64,000 nucleotides of DNA. Origin: a virus. Below are positions 14,909 to 21,313 of the stretch, in pieces. The stretch is from positions 62,001-126,000 of IMG/VR virus record IMGVR_UViG_3300017917_001123; one strand, written 5' to 3'. Each line of letters starts with the position of its first letter. Positions within the stretch are counted from its first letter, which is position 1. The translations under genes were made by a program, and so were the position numbers. The notes beneath the pieces were generated by a model, which saw only the letters and a program-made list of their open reading frames with translations, ran no database searches and was not told where the DNA came from.

Positions 14909-15223
14909 ATGCCACCTGCAGGTCAATTTGTTTTTAAATCGTACGAAAAAAGTATTTTAACTATAACTGCCGACGGTGATGTAATTTGGAACGGCAAACC
15001 GAGTCAAGCCGCAGAGGTTTTGGTTAAAAGTTTCCAAATGGCTGTTGAAGATAAAAAGGGTGTTACCAAAGCGGCCAAGCGTAGGTATTATTATCAAGCC
15101 TGTAAAAATATTCTAAATAAAGCTGAAAAAATGGAACATAAGGAGTTTATTGACTTTCTCCAAAAGCAAGTGTATAATAGAGAACGTAAAGTCATTATTG
15201 ATAGTTTAAAAGGAGATTCATAA
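14909..15223 (+). CDS. Conserved hypothetical protein
   Basis: A 104-residue protein that I start at the ATG at 14909 (MPPAGQFVFK) with AGGAAA upstream. The frame stays open far upstream, but that part lies over the HIT gene and has no start signal. In the 52-base gap before it the open frame would read SGNIGIGN, a motif typical of tail-fibre repeats, which may be chance. The protein has a short beta part (ILTITADGDVIWNGKP) and a basic helical part (KKGVTKAAKRRYYYQACKNILNKAEK). Function unknown. Stop overlaps the next ATG. Confidence 0.6.
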   Translation: MPPAGQFVFKSYEKSILTITADGDVIWNGKPSQAAEVLVKSFQMAVEDKKGVTKAAKRRYYYQACKNILNKAEKMEHKEFIDFLQKQVYNRERKVIIDSLKGDS

Positions 15224-15384
15224 TGCAAGTAAGAGCTTCAGCAGATGTAGGTAAGTGCGGTTGCGGTCGTAGCCCAACTGGTAAATGTATCGGATGGCAT
15301 GGCCTAACCGAAGACGAGTTTAAGAAAAAACTCGAGGAATATAAACTTACTGAACAAAAAGCTACAGGAACTCCAAGTGAGTAA
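15223..15384 (+). CDS. CDGSH-like iron-sulfur mini-protein
   Basis: A 53-residue gene with AAAGGAG upstream and its ATG overlapping the previous stop. CGCGRSPTGKCIGWH supplies Cys12, Cys14, Cys22 and His26, i.e. CxCxxS...CxGxH, the three-Cys-one-His ligand set of CDGSH [2Fe-2S] proteins, with one residue less between Ser and the third Cys and Ile-Gly-Trp replacing Asp-Gly-Ser. The remaining residues form a charged helix. CDGSH proteins carry a redox-active, labile cluster. It overlaps the GTG start of radical-SAM QueE by eight bases, so it may serve cluster supply or electron transfer to QueE (inference). Confidence 0.7.
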   Translation: MQVRASADVGKCGCGRSPTGKCIGWHGLTEDEFKKKLEEYKLTEQKATGTPSE

Positions 15385-16234
15385 AATCAAAGTCGCAGAG
15401 CTGTTTTACAGCATACAAGGAGAAGGACGCTTTATGGGCGTTCCTTCTGTCTTCTTACGTACATTTGGTTGTAATTTTACATGTGCCGGATTTGGCATGC
15501 CAAGAGGAGAACGAAGTGTTGAAGCAGAAAATATTGACGCATCTAAGTACACCGAGTACAAATCGCTTCCTTTGGTATCTACAGGTTGTGATAGTTACGC
15601 TTCTTGGGATCCTCGCTTTAAGCATCTATCTCCCCTTCTGGATACTACTGCGATTGCCGATGCTATTGTGGATACGTTACCTTACAAGGAATGGCGGGAC
15701 GAACATCTCGTAATTACAGGTGGCGAGCCTTTGCTAGGTTGGCAACGTGCTTATCCAGACTTGCTTAATCATCCTAAGATGACTAGCTTAAAAGAGCTAA
15801 CTTTTGAAACAAACGGTACAATGCGTTTGACAAAAGATTTTAGACATTTCTTGCTAGACTGGACACTAAGCCCAGTTCATGGTCGAAGAGGTTACAATGC
15901 CCTTACATTTAGTGTAAGCGCAAAACTTCCTTGCTCAGGCGAACCGTGGGAAGATGCTATTAAGCCAGAAGTTGTTTGTGACTACGAACAGGTTGGTTAC
16001 ACATACCTTAAGTTTGTTATTGCTTCAGAACAAGACGCACTAGATGCCGATCGTGCCGTAGAAGAATATCGCAAGGCAGGATTCAACGGTCCTATCTATC
16101 TAATGCCAGTCGGCGGCGTTGAAAGCGTTTATGCTCTTAACAATCGTCGTGTAGCAGATCTCGCTATGAAGAAGGGCTATAGATATTCCGATAGATTACA
16201 AGTTCCGCTCTTTAAAAACGAGTGGGGAACTTAA
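15377..16234 (+). CDS. queE: 7-carboxy-7-deazaguanine synthase, radical SAM
   Basis: A 285-residue QueE. ELFYSIQGEGRFMGVPSVFLR is the family start, and LVITGGEPLLG the SAM-binding GGEP (115-118). Cluster Cys32 and Cys36 lie in GCNFTCAG; the third candidate, Cys71, lies in STGCDSYASWD, so about 34 residues separate the second and third ligands where standard QueE has two. QueE turns 6-carboxytetrahydropterin into 7-carboxy-7-deazaguanine. GTG start at 15377 behind GGA, overlapping the CDGSH-like gene. With FolE and a DpdA-like protein it forms a phage 7-deazaguanine route. Confidence 0.92.
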   Translation: MSKIKVAELFYSIQGEGRFMGVPSVFLRTFGCNFTCAGFGMPRGERSVEAENIDASKYTEYKSLPLVSTGCDSYASWDPRFKHLSPLLDTTAIADAIVDTLPYKEWRDEHLVITGGEPLLGWQRAYPDLLNHPKMTSLKELTFETNGTMRLTKDFRHFLLDWTLSPVHGRRGYNALTFSVSAKLPCSGEPWEDAIKPEVVCDYEQVGYTYLKFVIASEQDALDADRAVEEYRKAGFNGPIYLMPVGGVESVYALNNRRVADLAMKKGYRYSDRLQVPLFKNEWGT

Positions 16235-16515
16235 TGTCAGGGTTCGCATCAAAGCGACAGATGGGGTTAAGCAGAATGAGTGACGAAGTTCAAGGAAGTC
16301 CTCGATCACAAGATTGGGGACTACAAAAAGCCAGAGGATGGAAGTTAAAGTTTTGCTGGCGTCCTAATACTTGTTTTCTAACAGGACAGCAACTATGGGG
16401 AAAGAAAGCATACCACGGTATTCGTATGATTACTGGACCCGGCGAGCCAGTCTTTGAAAATTACTGGATTGCCAAAGATGAATTTATTTTATGGAATTTA
16501 AAAGGTCGATGCTAG
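16234..16515 (+). CDS. Conserved hypothetical protein
   Basis: A 93-residue protein started at the ATG overlapping the queE stop, with GGGGAAC upstream (a GTG at 16222 in frame is the alternative). The second half has regular strands and loops (GWKLKFCWRPNTCFLTGQQLW, GKKAYHGIRMITGPGEPVFENYWI), suggesting a small beta domain with two Cys residues. It is conserved among marine T4-like phages as far as I recall. Function unknown. Confidence 0.65.
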   Translation: MSGFASKRQMGLSRMSDEVQGSPRSQDWGLQKARGWKLKFCWRPNTCFLTGQQLWGKKAYHGIRMITGPGEPVFENYWIAKDEFILWNLKGRC

Positions 16516-17132
16516 AAGCAATTAATCCGTTTCCACCGCTTGTCTTTAAAGCACACTACGACGGCTTTACAAAAGAGCATGTAGAAATTGCTAGAGAAAT
16601 TTTATCCAATGCTCCACTTGGGGGATCGTTAAGTTTAGAAGAAGGCGATGCTCGCAGTTCTGTATATAATCAAAAACTTCCTCCACACGGGCATCCTGCT
16701 TTTAAAGAATTTTTTAATTGGCAACATGAGATTGCTCAGTATGTAATGTTTGAGCAATTTAAACTAATCTCAGAAATGCCGTATTGGATCAGTAACAGCT
16801 GGGTCAACTGTCATAAGAAGGGCGGAATTACTCTGGCACACGCTCACGGCATGTGCGCTCTTAGTATTGCCGCATATATACAGATGCCAGAGAACGGCGG
16901 GTATATTGAATTTAAAGATCCGCATTTTGATTTACGCAGTATCCATACACACAACAACGATGAAAAGAGCTTGTTTGAATGGAGAGAAGTTCCAGCAGTA
17001 ACAGGCGATGTTTTATTCTTCCCCGGATGGATACAGCATCAGACACAACCAAATCAAACCGATGAAGAACGTTGGGTTTGTACAACAAACTATGTTAATG
17101 TACAGCATCGACGTATGCCGGAGCGAGTATGA
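16491..17132 (+). CDS. 2OG-Fe(II) oxygenase (phage type)
   Basis: A 213-residue dioxygenase of the phage 2OG-FeII_Oxy_5 kind: INPFPPLVFKAHYDGF start, SNSWVNCHKKGGITLAHAHG (first metal ligands), LSIAAYIQMPENGGYIEFKDP and GDVLFFPGWIQHQTQPN with the distal His. This family is common in cyanophage-type myoviruses and its substrates are mostly unknown. Start either ATG at 16491 or ATG at 16509, which overlaps the upstream stop; neither has a good ribosome-binding site. It is not closely similar to the oxygenase at 6919. Stop overlaps the next ATG. Confidence 0.82.
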   Translation: MEFKRSMLEAINPFPPLVFKAHYDGFTKEHVEIAREILSNAPLGGSLSLEEGDARSSVYNQKLPPHGHPAFKEFFNWQHEIAQYVMFEQFKLISEMPYWISNSWVNCHKKGGITLAHAHGMCALSIAAYIQMPENGGYIEFKDPHFDLRSIHTHNNDEKSLFEWREVPAVTGDVLFFPGWIQHQTQPNQTDEERWVCTTNYVNVQHRRMPERV

Positions 17133-17527
17133 TTTTAGACGGAGTTTTTGAAATGTTAGATATTATAAAGAAGTGGTTTAAAAAGGGCAAGGCAAAGGAA
17201 ATAGCAAAAGACTACGTTCCAACAGAAACGCTAAGTCCAAAAGATGCGGCAACAGCCAAAAAAGAGCCCTATGTTTCTGTATTAAATACACACATAAATA
17301 CAGATAACATTAGAAATGGTTTTTTTGAACTTGACTGGAATGAGTATTTTATACTAAAATTAACTGAAGCCGGCTACAAGGGCGACACAGAAGAAGCGAT
17401 TGTAGATCAGTGGTTCAGGGACCTATGCCGTGACGTTGCTTTAGAAGAGGGCGTTAATATGGATCGTAGGGGAGCGGGTTATATAAACGTAACAGATATT
17501 GGTAATGGAAGATCAGAGGTCAGTTAA
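17129..17527 (+). CDS. Conserved hypothetical protein
   Basis: A 132-residue protein. Either ATG 17129 (ATGA overlap, GGAG five bases upstream) or ATG 17153 (GGAG eight bases upstream, giving MLDIIKKWF) may be used. A basic amphipathic N-terminus (KKWFKKGKAKEIAK) is followed by a conserved acidic C-terminal part (AGYKGDTEEAIVDQWFRDLCRDVALEEG) that I recognise from marine T4-like phages without a function. Stop overlaps the exonuclease ATG (TAATG). Confidence 0.68.
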   Translation: MILDGVFEMLDIIKKWFKKGKAKEIAKDYVPTETLSPKDAATAKKEPYVSVLNTHINTDNIRNGFFELDWNEYFILKLTEAGYKGDTEEAIVDQWFRDLCRDVALEEGVNMDRRGAGYINVTDIGNGRSEVS

Positions 17528-18528
17528 TGACATATATTTTGGTAGACACAGCAAACACATTTTTCCGTGCTAGACACGTTGTTCGAGGAAGTGCTGAAGA
17601 TAAGATTGGTATGTGTATTCATACCCTGCTCAGTAGTGTCCGTAAAGCATGGAAAGACTTCGATGGGAAACATGTAATCTTCGCACTCGAAGGTCGCAGT
17701 TGGCGTAAGGACTATTACAAGCCTTACAAAGCTAACAGGGCAGAAGCACGTGGTGCTATGACTCCATCCGAACAAGAAGAAGATAAACTGTTTTGGGAAA
17801 CGTTCGATGACTTTAAAACGTTCATCAACGACAAGACTAACTGTACAGTTTTACATCACCCGCAACTCGAAGCTGACGATTTAATTGCCGGTTTTGTTCA
17901 AGCGCATCCAAATGATAATCATGTTATCATTTCCACAGACGGCGACTTCGCACAACTTATCGCGCCTAACGTAAAACAATACAACGGCGTGACTCAAGTT
18001 ACAACTACACACGAAGGTTACTTTGACGAAAAGGGCAAGCCGGTTAAAGACAAGAAAACCGGCGAGGAAAAAGGTGCTCCGAATCCCGAATGGTTAATCT
18101 TTGAAAAGTGTATGCGTGGCGATACAAGCGATAACGTGTTCTCAGCATATCCGGGTGTTCGTACAAAAGGTAGCAAAAACAAAGTTGGTCTACTTGAAGC
18201 ATTTGAAGATAGAAATTCCAAAGGTTGGGCGTGGAACAATCTAATGCTACAACGTTGGACTGACCACGAAGGTGTTGAACACCGTGTTCTTGAAGACTAC
18301 CAGCGCAACGTAACACTCTGCGATCTTACAGCACAACCAGATCACATTAAGGCAATTATTGCCGAAACACTTGCCGCAGAAACCGGCAAGGACAAAAACA
18401 TTCCTCAGGTTGGAATTAGACTTATGAAGTTTTGTGGTCAGTATAACTTGATCAAAATTACAGAGCAGATTCAAAGTTATGCCGATCCGCTGAATGCGAG
18501 ATACTCAAATGAAAGTTTGTCAGTTTAA
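17527..18528 (+). CDS. rnh: 5'-3' exonuclease / RNase H (FEN-like)
   Basis: A 333-residue FEN-superfamily nuclease. Metal-binding acidic motifs are YILVDTANTFFRARH (Asp7), PQLEADDLIAGFV (E-A-D-D), ISTDGDFAQLI (D-G-D) and RGDTSDNV (D-x-x-D), in family order, with YYKPYKANR as the helical arch entry. T4 RNase H of this family removes RNA primers and short flaps during lagging-strand synthesis. Its presence fits the replication genes at the left end. A broader host-DNA or flap role is possible. Confidence 0.9.
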   Translation: MTYILVDTANTFFRARHVVRGSAEDKIGMCIHTLLSSVRKAWKDFDGKHVIFALEGRSWRKDYYKPYKANRAEARGAMTPSEQEEDKLFWETFDDFKTFINDKTNCTVLHHPQLEADDLIAGFVQAHPNDNHVIISTDGDFAQLIAPNVKQYNGVTQVTTTHEGYFDEKGKPVKDKKTGEEKGAPNPEWLIFEKCMRGDTSDNVFSAYPGVRTKGSKNKVGLLEAFEDRNSKGWAWNNLMLQRWTDHEGVEHRVLEDYQRNVTLCDLTAQPDHIKAIIAETLAAETGKDKNIPQVGIRLMKFCGQYNLIKITEQIQSYADPLNARYSNESLSV

Positions 18529-18574
18529 GGACACTTGTCCAAGTTATAACAAATATTGTGCTAAGGAGGTACAA

Positions 18575-19066
18575 ATGATTGAGGTACAAACTAAACCCTT
18601 GATTGAGGGCAAATTCTGGCTTATCGAAGCAGAAGGAGAAAAGTTAGGTACGCTTACAAAGGAAAAGAAGGGCTATAGTTTTATGCGAAAAGGCCAGAAG
18701 GTCGATATCGCAGATTTAGCCGTTTTCCAAACTTTGTTTGGCATCAGTATTACTGAAGACCAACTTAAGAAAGAAAAGCAAAGTGCGAAAATCGCACAAT
18801 CCAAAGACTACAGCATCTACGAGTTTCCCTGCTCTAGCAAGCCGTTCAACCCGGTGTACGATGTTCGTCAACGTCTTCCAATTTACTCAAAGAGCGATAA
18901 AAGTAAGAGCCAATATTGCGCCGGTTATTATGTAATCAAGTTCCGAAAAGGTTGGGTTAAGAGCTTCTGCCCTAAACTAATTACATTAGAACGCTATGAA
19001 CATCGCGGTCCTTTTAAAACCGAGCTTGAAATGAAACAAGTACTAAGTTCAATGAGTAAAGACTAA
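18575..19066 (+). CDS. Conserved hypothetical protein
   Basis: A 163-residue protein started at the ATG preceded by a perfect AAGGAGGT (18563-18570). The frame stays open upstream to 18509, where MKVCQFKDTCPSYNKYC would add a Cys-rich lead; if used, this would be a zinc-binding extension overlapping the exonuclease gene. The main part has strands (GKFWLIEAEGEKLGTL) and a Tyr- and Lys-rich C-terminus (YYVIKFRKGWVKSFCPKL). Similar proteins are found in marine T4-like phages. Function unknown. Stop overlaps the next start. Confidence 0.68.
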   Translation: MIEVQTKPLIEGKFWLIEAEGEKLGTLTKEKKGYSFMRKGQKVDIADLAVFQTLFGISITEDQLKKEKQSAKIAQSKDYSIYEFPCSSKPFNPVYDVRQRLPIYSKSDKSKSQYCAGYYVIKFRKGWVKSFCPKLITLERYEHRGPFKTELEMKQVLSSMSKD

Positions 19067-19290
19067 TGAAGCAATTAAACACAATTCCTATCGAAAACTT
19101 CTTAGAAAAGGCCAGAATTGCTCAAAAATCAGGCGCAAAAGTAGTCAATTTAAGCGCAGACGAGGCTCAACAACTAAGCGATAGTCTAGCGGTAGTAATG
19201 ACACGTTTAAGTGGAGAATTAGATAAAATTCTAAGTCAATCTTCACAGCCGCAGGATTTACAAGTAAGTATGGACGGTGGTAATTTCTAA
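19066..19290 (+). CDS. Small helical conserved hypothetical protein
   Basis: A 74-residue protein, TAATG-overlapped with its neighbour. IENFLEKARIAQKSGAKVVNL and ADEAQQLSDSLAVVMTRLSGELDKIL form two likely helices, the second amphipathic with coiled-coil character. No family is recognised. It is the last gene before the late-promoter/hairpin element at 19299. Confidence 0.65.
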   Translation: MKQLNTIPIENFLEKARIAQKSGAKVVNLSADEAQQLSDSLAVVMTRLSGELDKILSQSSQPQDLQVSMDGGNF

Positions 19291-19298
19291 ACTGCTAT

Positions 19299-19334
19299 AA
19301 TAAATAAGTAGGTATATTTGGAGATGTACCTACT
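19299..19334 (+). promoter_or_regulatory. Late-promoter-like box fused to a start-adjacent hairpin
   Basis: AATAAATA (19299-19306) differs from the T4 late box TATAAATA in one base. It is followed at once by a perfect 8-bp inverted repeat, AGTAGGTA (19307-19314) and TACCTACT (19327-19334), whose last base touches the ATG at 19335. The 12-base loop carries the ribosome-binding site GGAG (19320-19323). A late transcript starting near 19312 would lose the 5' arm. TATAAT (19296-19301) overlaps but has only a weak -35. Confidence 0.6.
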
Positions 19335-19628
19335 ATGAGCAGACCAAAGCCAAAAGTGCTTTTAGAAATTACTAATAAAAAGAATTACAAGACTGAGCAG
19401 GTTCTTGAAGCCGAGGCCATTTGGGCTGTTTTCTACAAAGGGAAGCCCGTTAATCTTAAGACTACATCCGTTGTAGCACAGCAACTGGGCCCGAAATATA
19501 AGAAAGTAAGTTTTTCAAACAGTGGCCATGCCTTCAATTTAGCCGAGAAGTTAAACAAGTTATTCAACTGCCAAGACTTCGAAGTGTATAAATTAACTAC
19601 AGGCGAACCAATTAAAGAACAAGAATGA
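19335..19628 (+). CDS. Conserved hypothetical protein of marine T4-like phages
   Basis: A 97-residue protein of a pattern I recognise from cyanophage-type genomes (MSRPKPKVLLEITNKKNYKT start, EAIWAVFYKGKPVNL, GPKYKKVSFSNSGHAFNLAEKLNKLFNC). It is probably a compact alpha/beta domain. Its function is unknown. The leader hairpin directly before the ATG suggests timed translation, and a late role is likely if the box at 19299 is a real promoter. Overlaps the next gene by four bases (ATGA). Confidence 0.75.
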   Translation: MSRPKPKVLLEITNKKNYKTEQVLEAEAIWAVFYKGKPVNLKTTSVVAQQLGPKYKKVSFSNSGHAFNLAEKLNKLFNCQDFEVYKLTTGEPIKEQE

Positions 19629-20011
19629 TCTCCAAAAAGGATTTAACTGAAAAACTACACACAGAGTACTGTTTAAAATTTGACGGAATTCCGTTTGAAC
19701 AATTTTACAAAACCATCTGGTTCTCACATCGTGATAAAAAATCAGGTGGTTTTCGTTTGACTGAGCAAGGCTTTGAAGTACTCAAAGACAAACTCGAATA
19801 TAAAGCCTACGAAATTGAGTATCCAAAAGAAGACGGCTTTATGATTACAAATAGTACAATTATCCAAATTGACCGATATTTGGACGCACCCTATTTTTTA
19901 GATAGAAAGTCCATTTGGGTTTTCAAAGAGAGAACTGCTGTAGAGCTTGTATTGTTTTCTGGCGACGTTGGAAAGTTTGGACGTAGCCATAAACTGTCAC
20001 AATCGTTGTAA
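19625..20011 (+). CDS. Conserved hypothetical protein
   Basis: A 128-residue protein ATGA-overlapped with its neighbour. IWFSHRDKKSGGFRLTEQGFEVL reads like a small winged-helix-type turn, followed by strands (YKAYEIEYPKEDGF, IIQIDRYLDAPYFLDRKSIWVFKERTAVELVLFSGDVGKFG). Proteins of this type are conserved in marine T4-like phages. A DNA-binding role is only a guess. A hairpin and a new promoter follow. Confidence 0.72.
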   Translation: MISKKDLTEKLHTEYCLKFDGIPFEQFYKTIWFSHRDKKSGGFRLTEQGFEVLKDKLEYKAYEIEYPKEDGFMITNSTIIQIDRYLDAPYFLDRKSIWVFKERTAVELVLFSGDVGKFGRSHKLSQSL

Positions 20012-20024
20012 AAATACAACACTT

Positions 20025-20050
20025 TTTTGGTAAACTACTTACCAAAATTT
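20025..20050 (+). terminator. Possible weak intrinsic terminator
   Basis: TTTTGGTAA (20025-20033) and TTACCAAAA (20039-20047) form a perfect 9-bp stem with loop ACTAC, followed by only TTT. It sits between the last gene of the accessory operon and the next sigma70 promoter, a logical place for a terminator, but the short T run makes efficiency doubtful. Confidence 0.45.
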
Positions 20051-20051
20051 A

Positions 20052-20080
20052 TTGACTTCTAACAGAGTCGGCGCTATAAT
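20052..20080 (+). promoter_or_regulatory. Sigma70-type promoter for the MoxR-like ATPase
   Basis: TTGACT (20052-20057), 17-base spacer, TATAAT (20075-20080). A leader of about 50 bases with a T7 run and AAAGAGG leads to the ATG at 20137. Confidence 0.85.
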
Positions 20081-20136
20081 AATATACATAGAGCGTTGTT
20101 ATTCAACTTTGTTTTTTTAAAGAAAGAGGTCAAAAA

Positions 20137-21225
20137 ATGGCAAAAGGCGAAAGCGTTAGCGCAAACCGCACCCAAACTCCTAATGAAGCTAAAGCGGCAA
20201 TCCGCAAATGCTTTAAAGTCAATCGCCCTGTTTTTATGTGGGGCCCCCCTGGTATTGGTAAGTCCGATATTGTTCACCAAATTGGTGCCGAACAAGAGCG
20301 TGAAGTTATTGACGTTCGTTTGAGCCTTTGGGAACCTACTGACATTAAGGGTATTCCTTTTTACAATGCCAGCACTGGTACTATGGAATGGGCACCGCCT
20401 GTTGAACTTCCTAGCGATCCAGAATCTACCGCAATTTTGTTCCTTGACGAACTTAACTCTGCGGCTCCTGCTACTCAAGCGGCGGCTTATCAGCTAATCC
20501 TTAACCGTCGTGTTGGTACTTATAAGTTGCCTAAGGGTGTTTCAATTGTTGCCGCAGGTAACCGTGAAACTGACAAGGGTGTTACTTATCGTATGCCTGC
20601 TCCGCTGGCTAACCGTTTCCTACACTTGGAACTGAAAGTTAGTTTTGATGACTGGCAGGAATGGGCAGTTAACAACAAGATTAACGAACAAGTCGTTGGT
20701 TACATTGGTTTTGCTAAACAAGACCTTTACGACTTTGATCCTAAGAGCTCGAGCCGTAGCTTTGCTACTCCCCGTTCTTGGTCTTTCGTAAGTGATTTGC
20801 TTGGCGACGATGACCTGCCTGAATCAACGCTCACTGACCTCGTAGCAGGTGCTATCGGTGACGGTTTGGCTGTTAAGTTTATGGCTCACCGTAAGGTCGC
20901 CAAGCAAATGCCTAAGCCAGAAGATATTCTGAGCGGTAAGGTTAATAAGGTTTCTATCAAAGAAATCTCAGCGATGTACTCGTTGGTTATTAGTCTGTGC
21001 TACGAACTCCAAACTGAGCACGAGAAGAAGAACAAAGAGTGGAACGCTCTTGCTGATAACTTCTTTGGCTTTATGATGGATAACTTCCCAACCGAATTGG
21101 TTGTTATGGGTTCCAAAGTTGCTCTTACTAACTACGGACTGCCATTCGATAGTTCTAAGATGAAGAACTTTGATCGATTCCATGAACAGTACGGCAAGTA
21201 CATTATTACCGCAATGGAGAACTAA
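20137..21225 (+). CDS. MoxR-family AAA+ ATPase
   Basis: A 362-residue AAA+ protein. Walker A is GPPGIGKS (36-43), Walker B is ILFLDELNSA (Asp104, Glu105), sensor 1 is VAAGN and the arginine-finger region APLANRF follows, with an FATPRSW stretch typical of MoxR ATPases. MoxR ATPases act as chaperones with VWA-domain partners, remodelling or metallating target proteins. Here the VWA-metallopeptidase gene is next, supporting such a pair. It is flanked by its own promoter and a strong terminator, so its dose is set separately. The target is unknown. Confidence 0.9.
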   Translation: MAKGESVSANRTQTPNEAKAAIRKCFKVNRPVFMWGPPGIGKSDIVHQIGAEQEREVIDVRLSLWEPTDIKGIPFYNASTGTMEWAPPVELPSDPESTAILFLDELNSAAPATQAAAYQLILNRRVGTYKLPKGVSIVAAGNRETDKGVTYRMPAPLANRFLHLELKVSFDDWQEWAVNNKINEQVVGYIGFAKQDLYDFDPKSSSRSFATPRSWSFVSDLLGDDDLPESTLTDLVAGAIGDGLAVKFMAHRKVAKQMPKPEDILSGKVNKVSIKEISAMYSLVISLCYELQTEHEKKNKEWNALADNFFGFMMDNFPTELVVMGSKVALTNYGLPFDSSKMKNFDRFHEQYGKYIITAMEN

Positions 21226-21229
21226 AATT

Positions 21230-21251
21230 GGGCCCTCCGGGGCCCTTTTTT
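21230..21251 (+). terminator. Intrinsic terminator after the MoxR gene
   Basis: GGGCCC (21230-21235), loop TCCG, GGGCCC (21240-21245), followed by six T. A compact, strong rho-independent terminator five bases after the stop codon. Confidence 0.93.
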
Positions 21252-21253
21252 AC

Positions 21254-21282
21254 TTGACTTATTGGTAAAACGAGTATATAAT
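21254..21282 (+). promoter_or_regulatory. Sigma70-type promoter for the VWA-metallopeptidase gene
   Basis: TTGACT (21254-21259), 17-base spacer, TATAAT (21277-21282), starting two bases after the terminator T run. The ribosome-binding site GGAG precedes the ATG at 21314. Confidence 0.87.
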
Positions 21283-21313
21283 ATATACATACTGTTAGAA
21301 ATTGGAGTAACAA

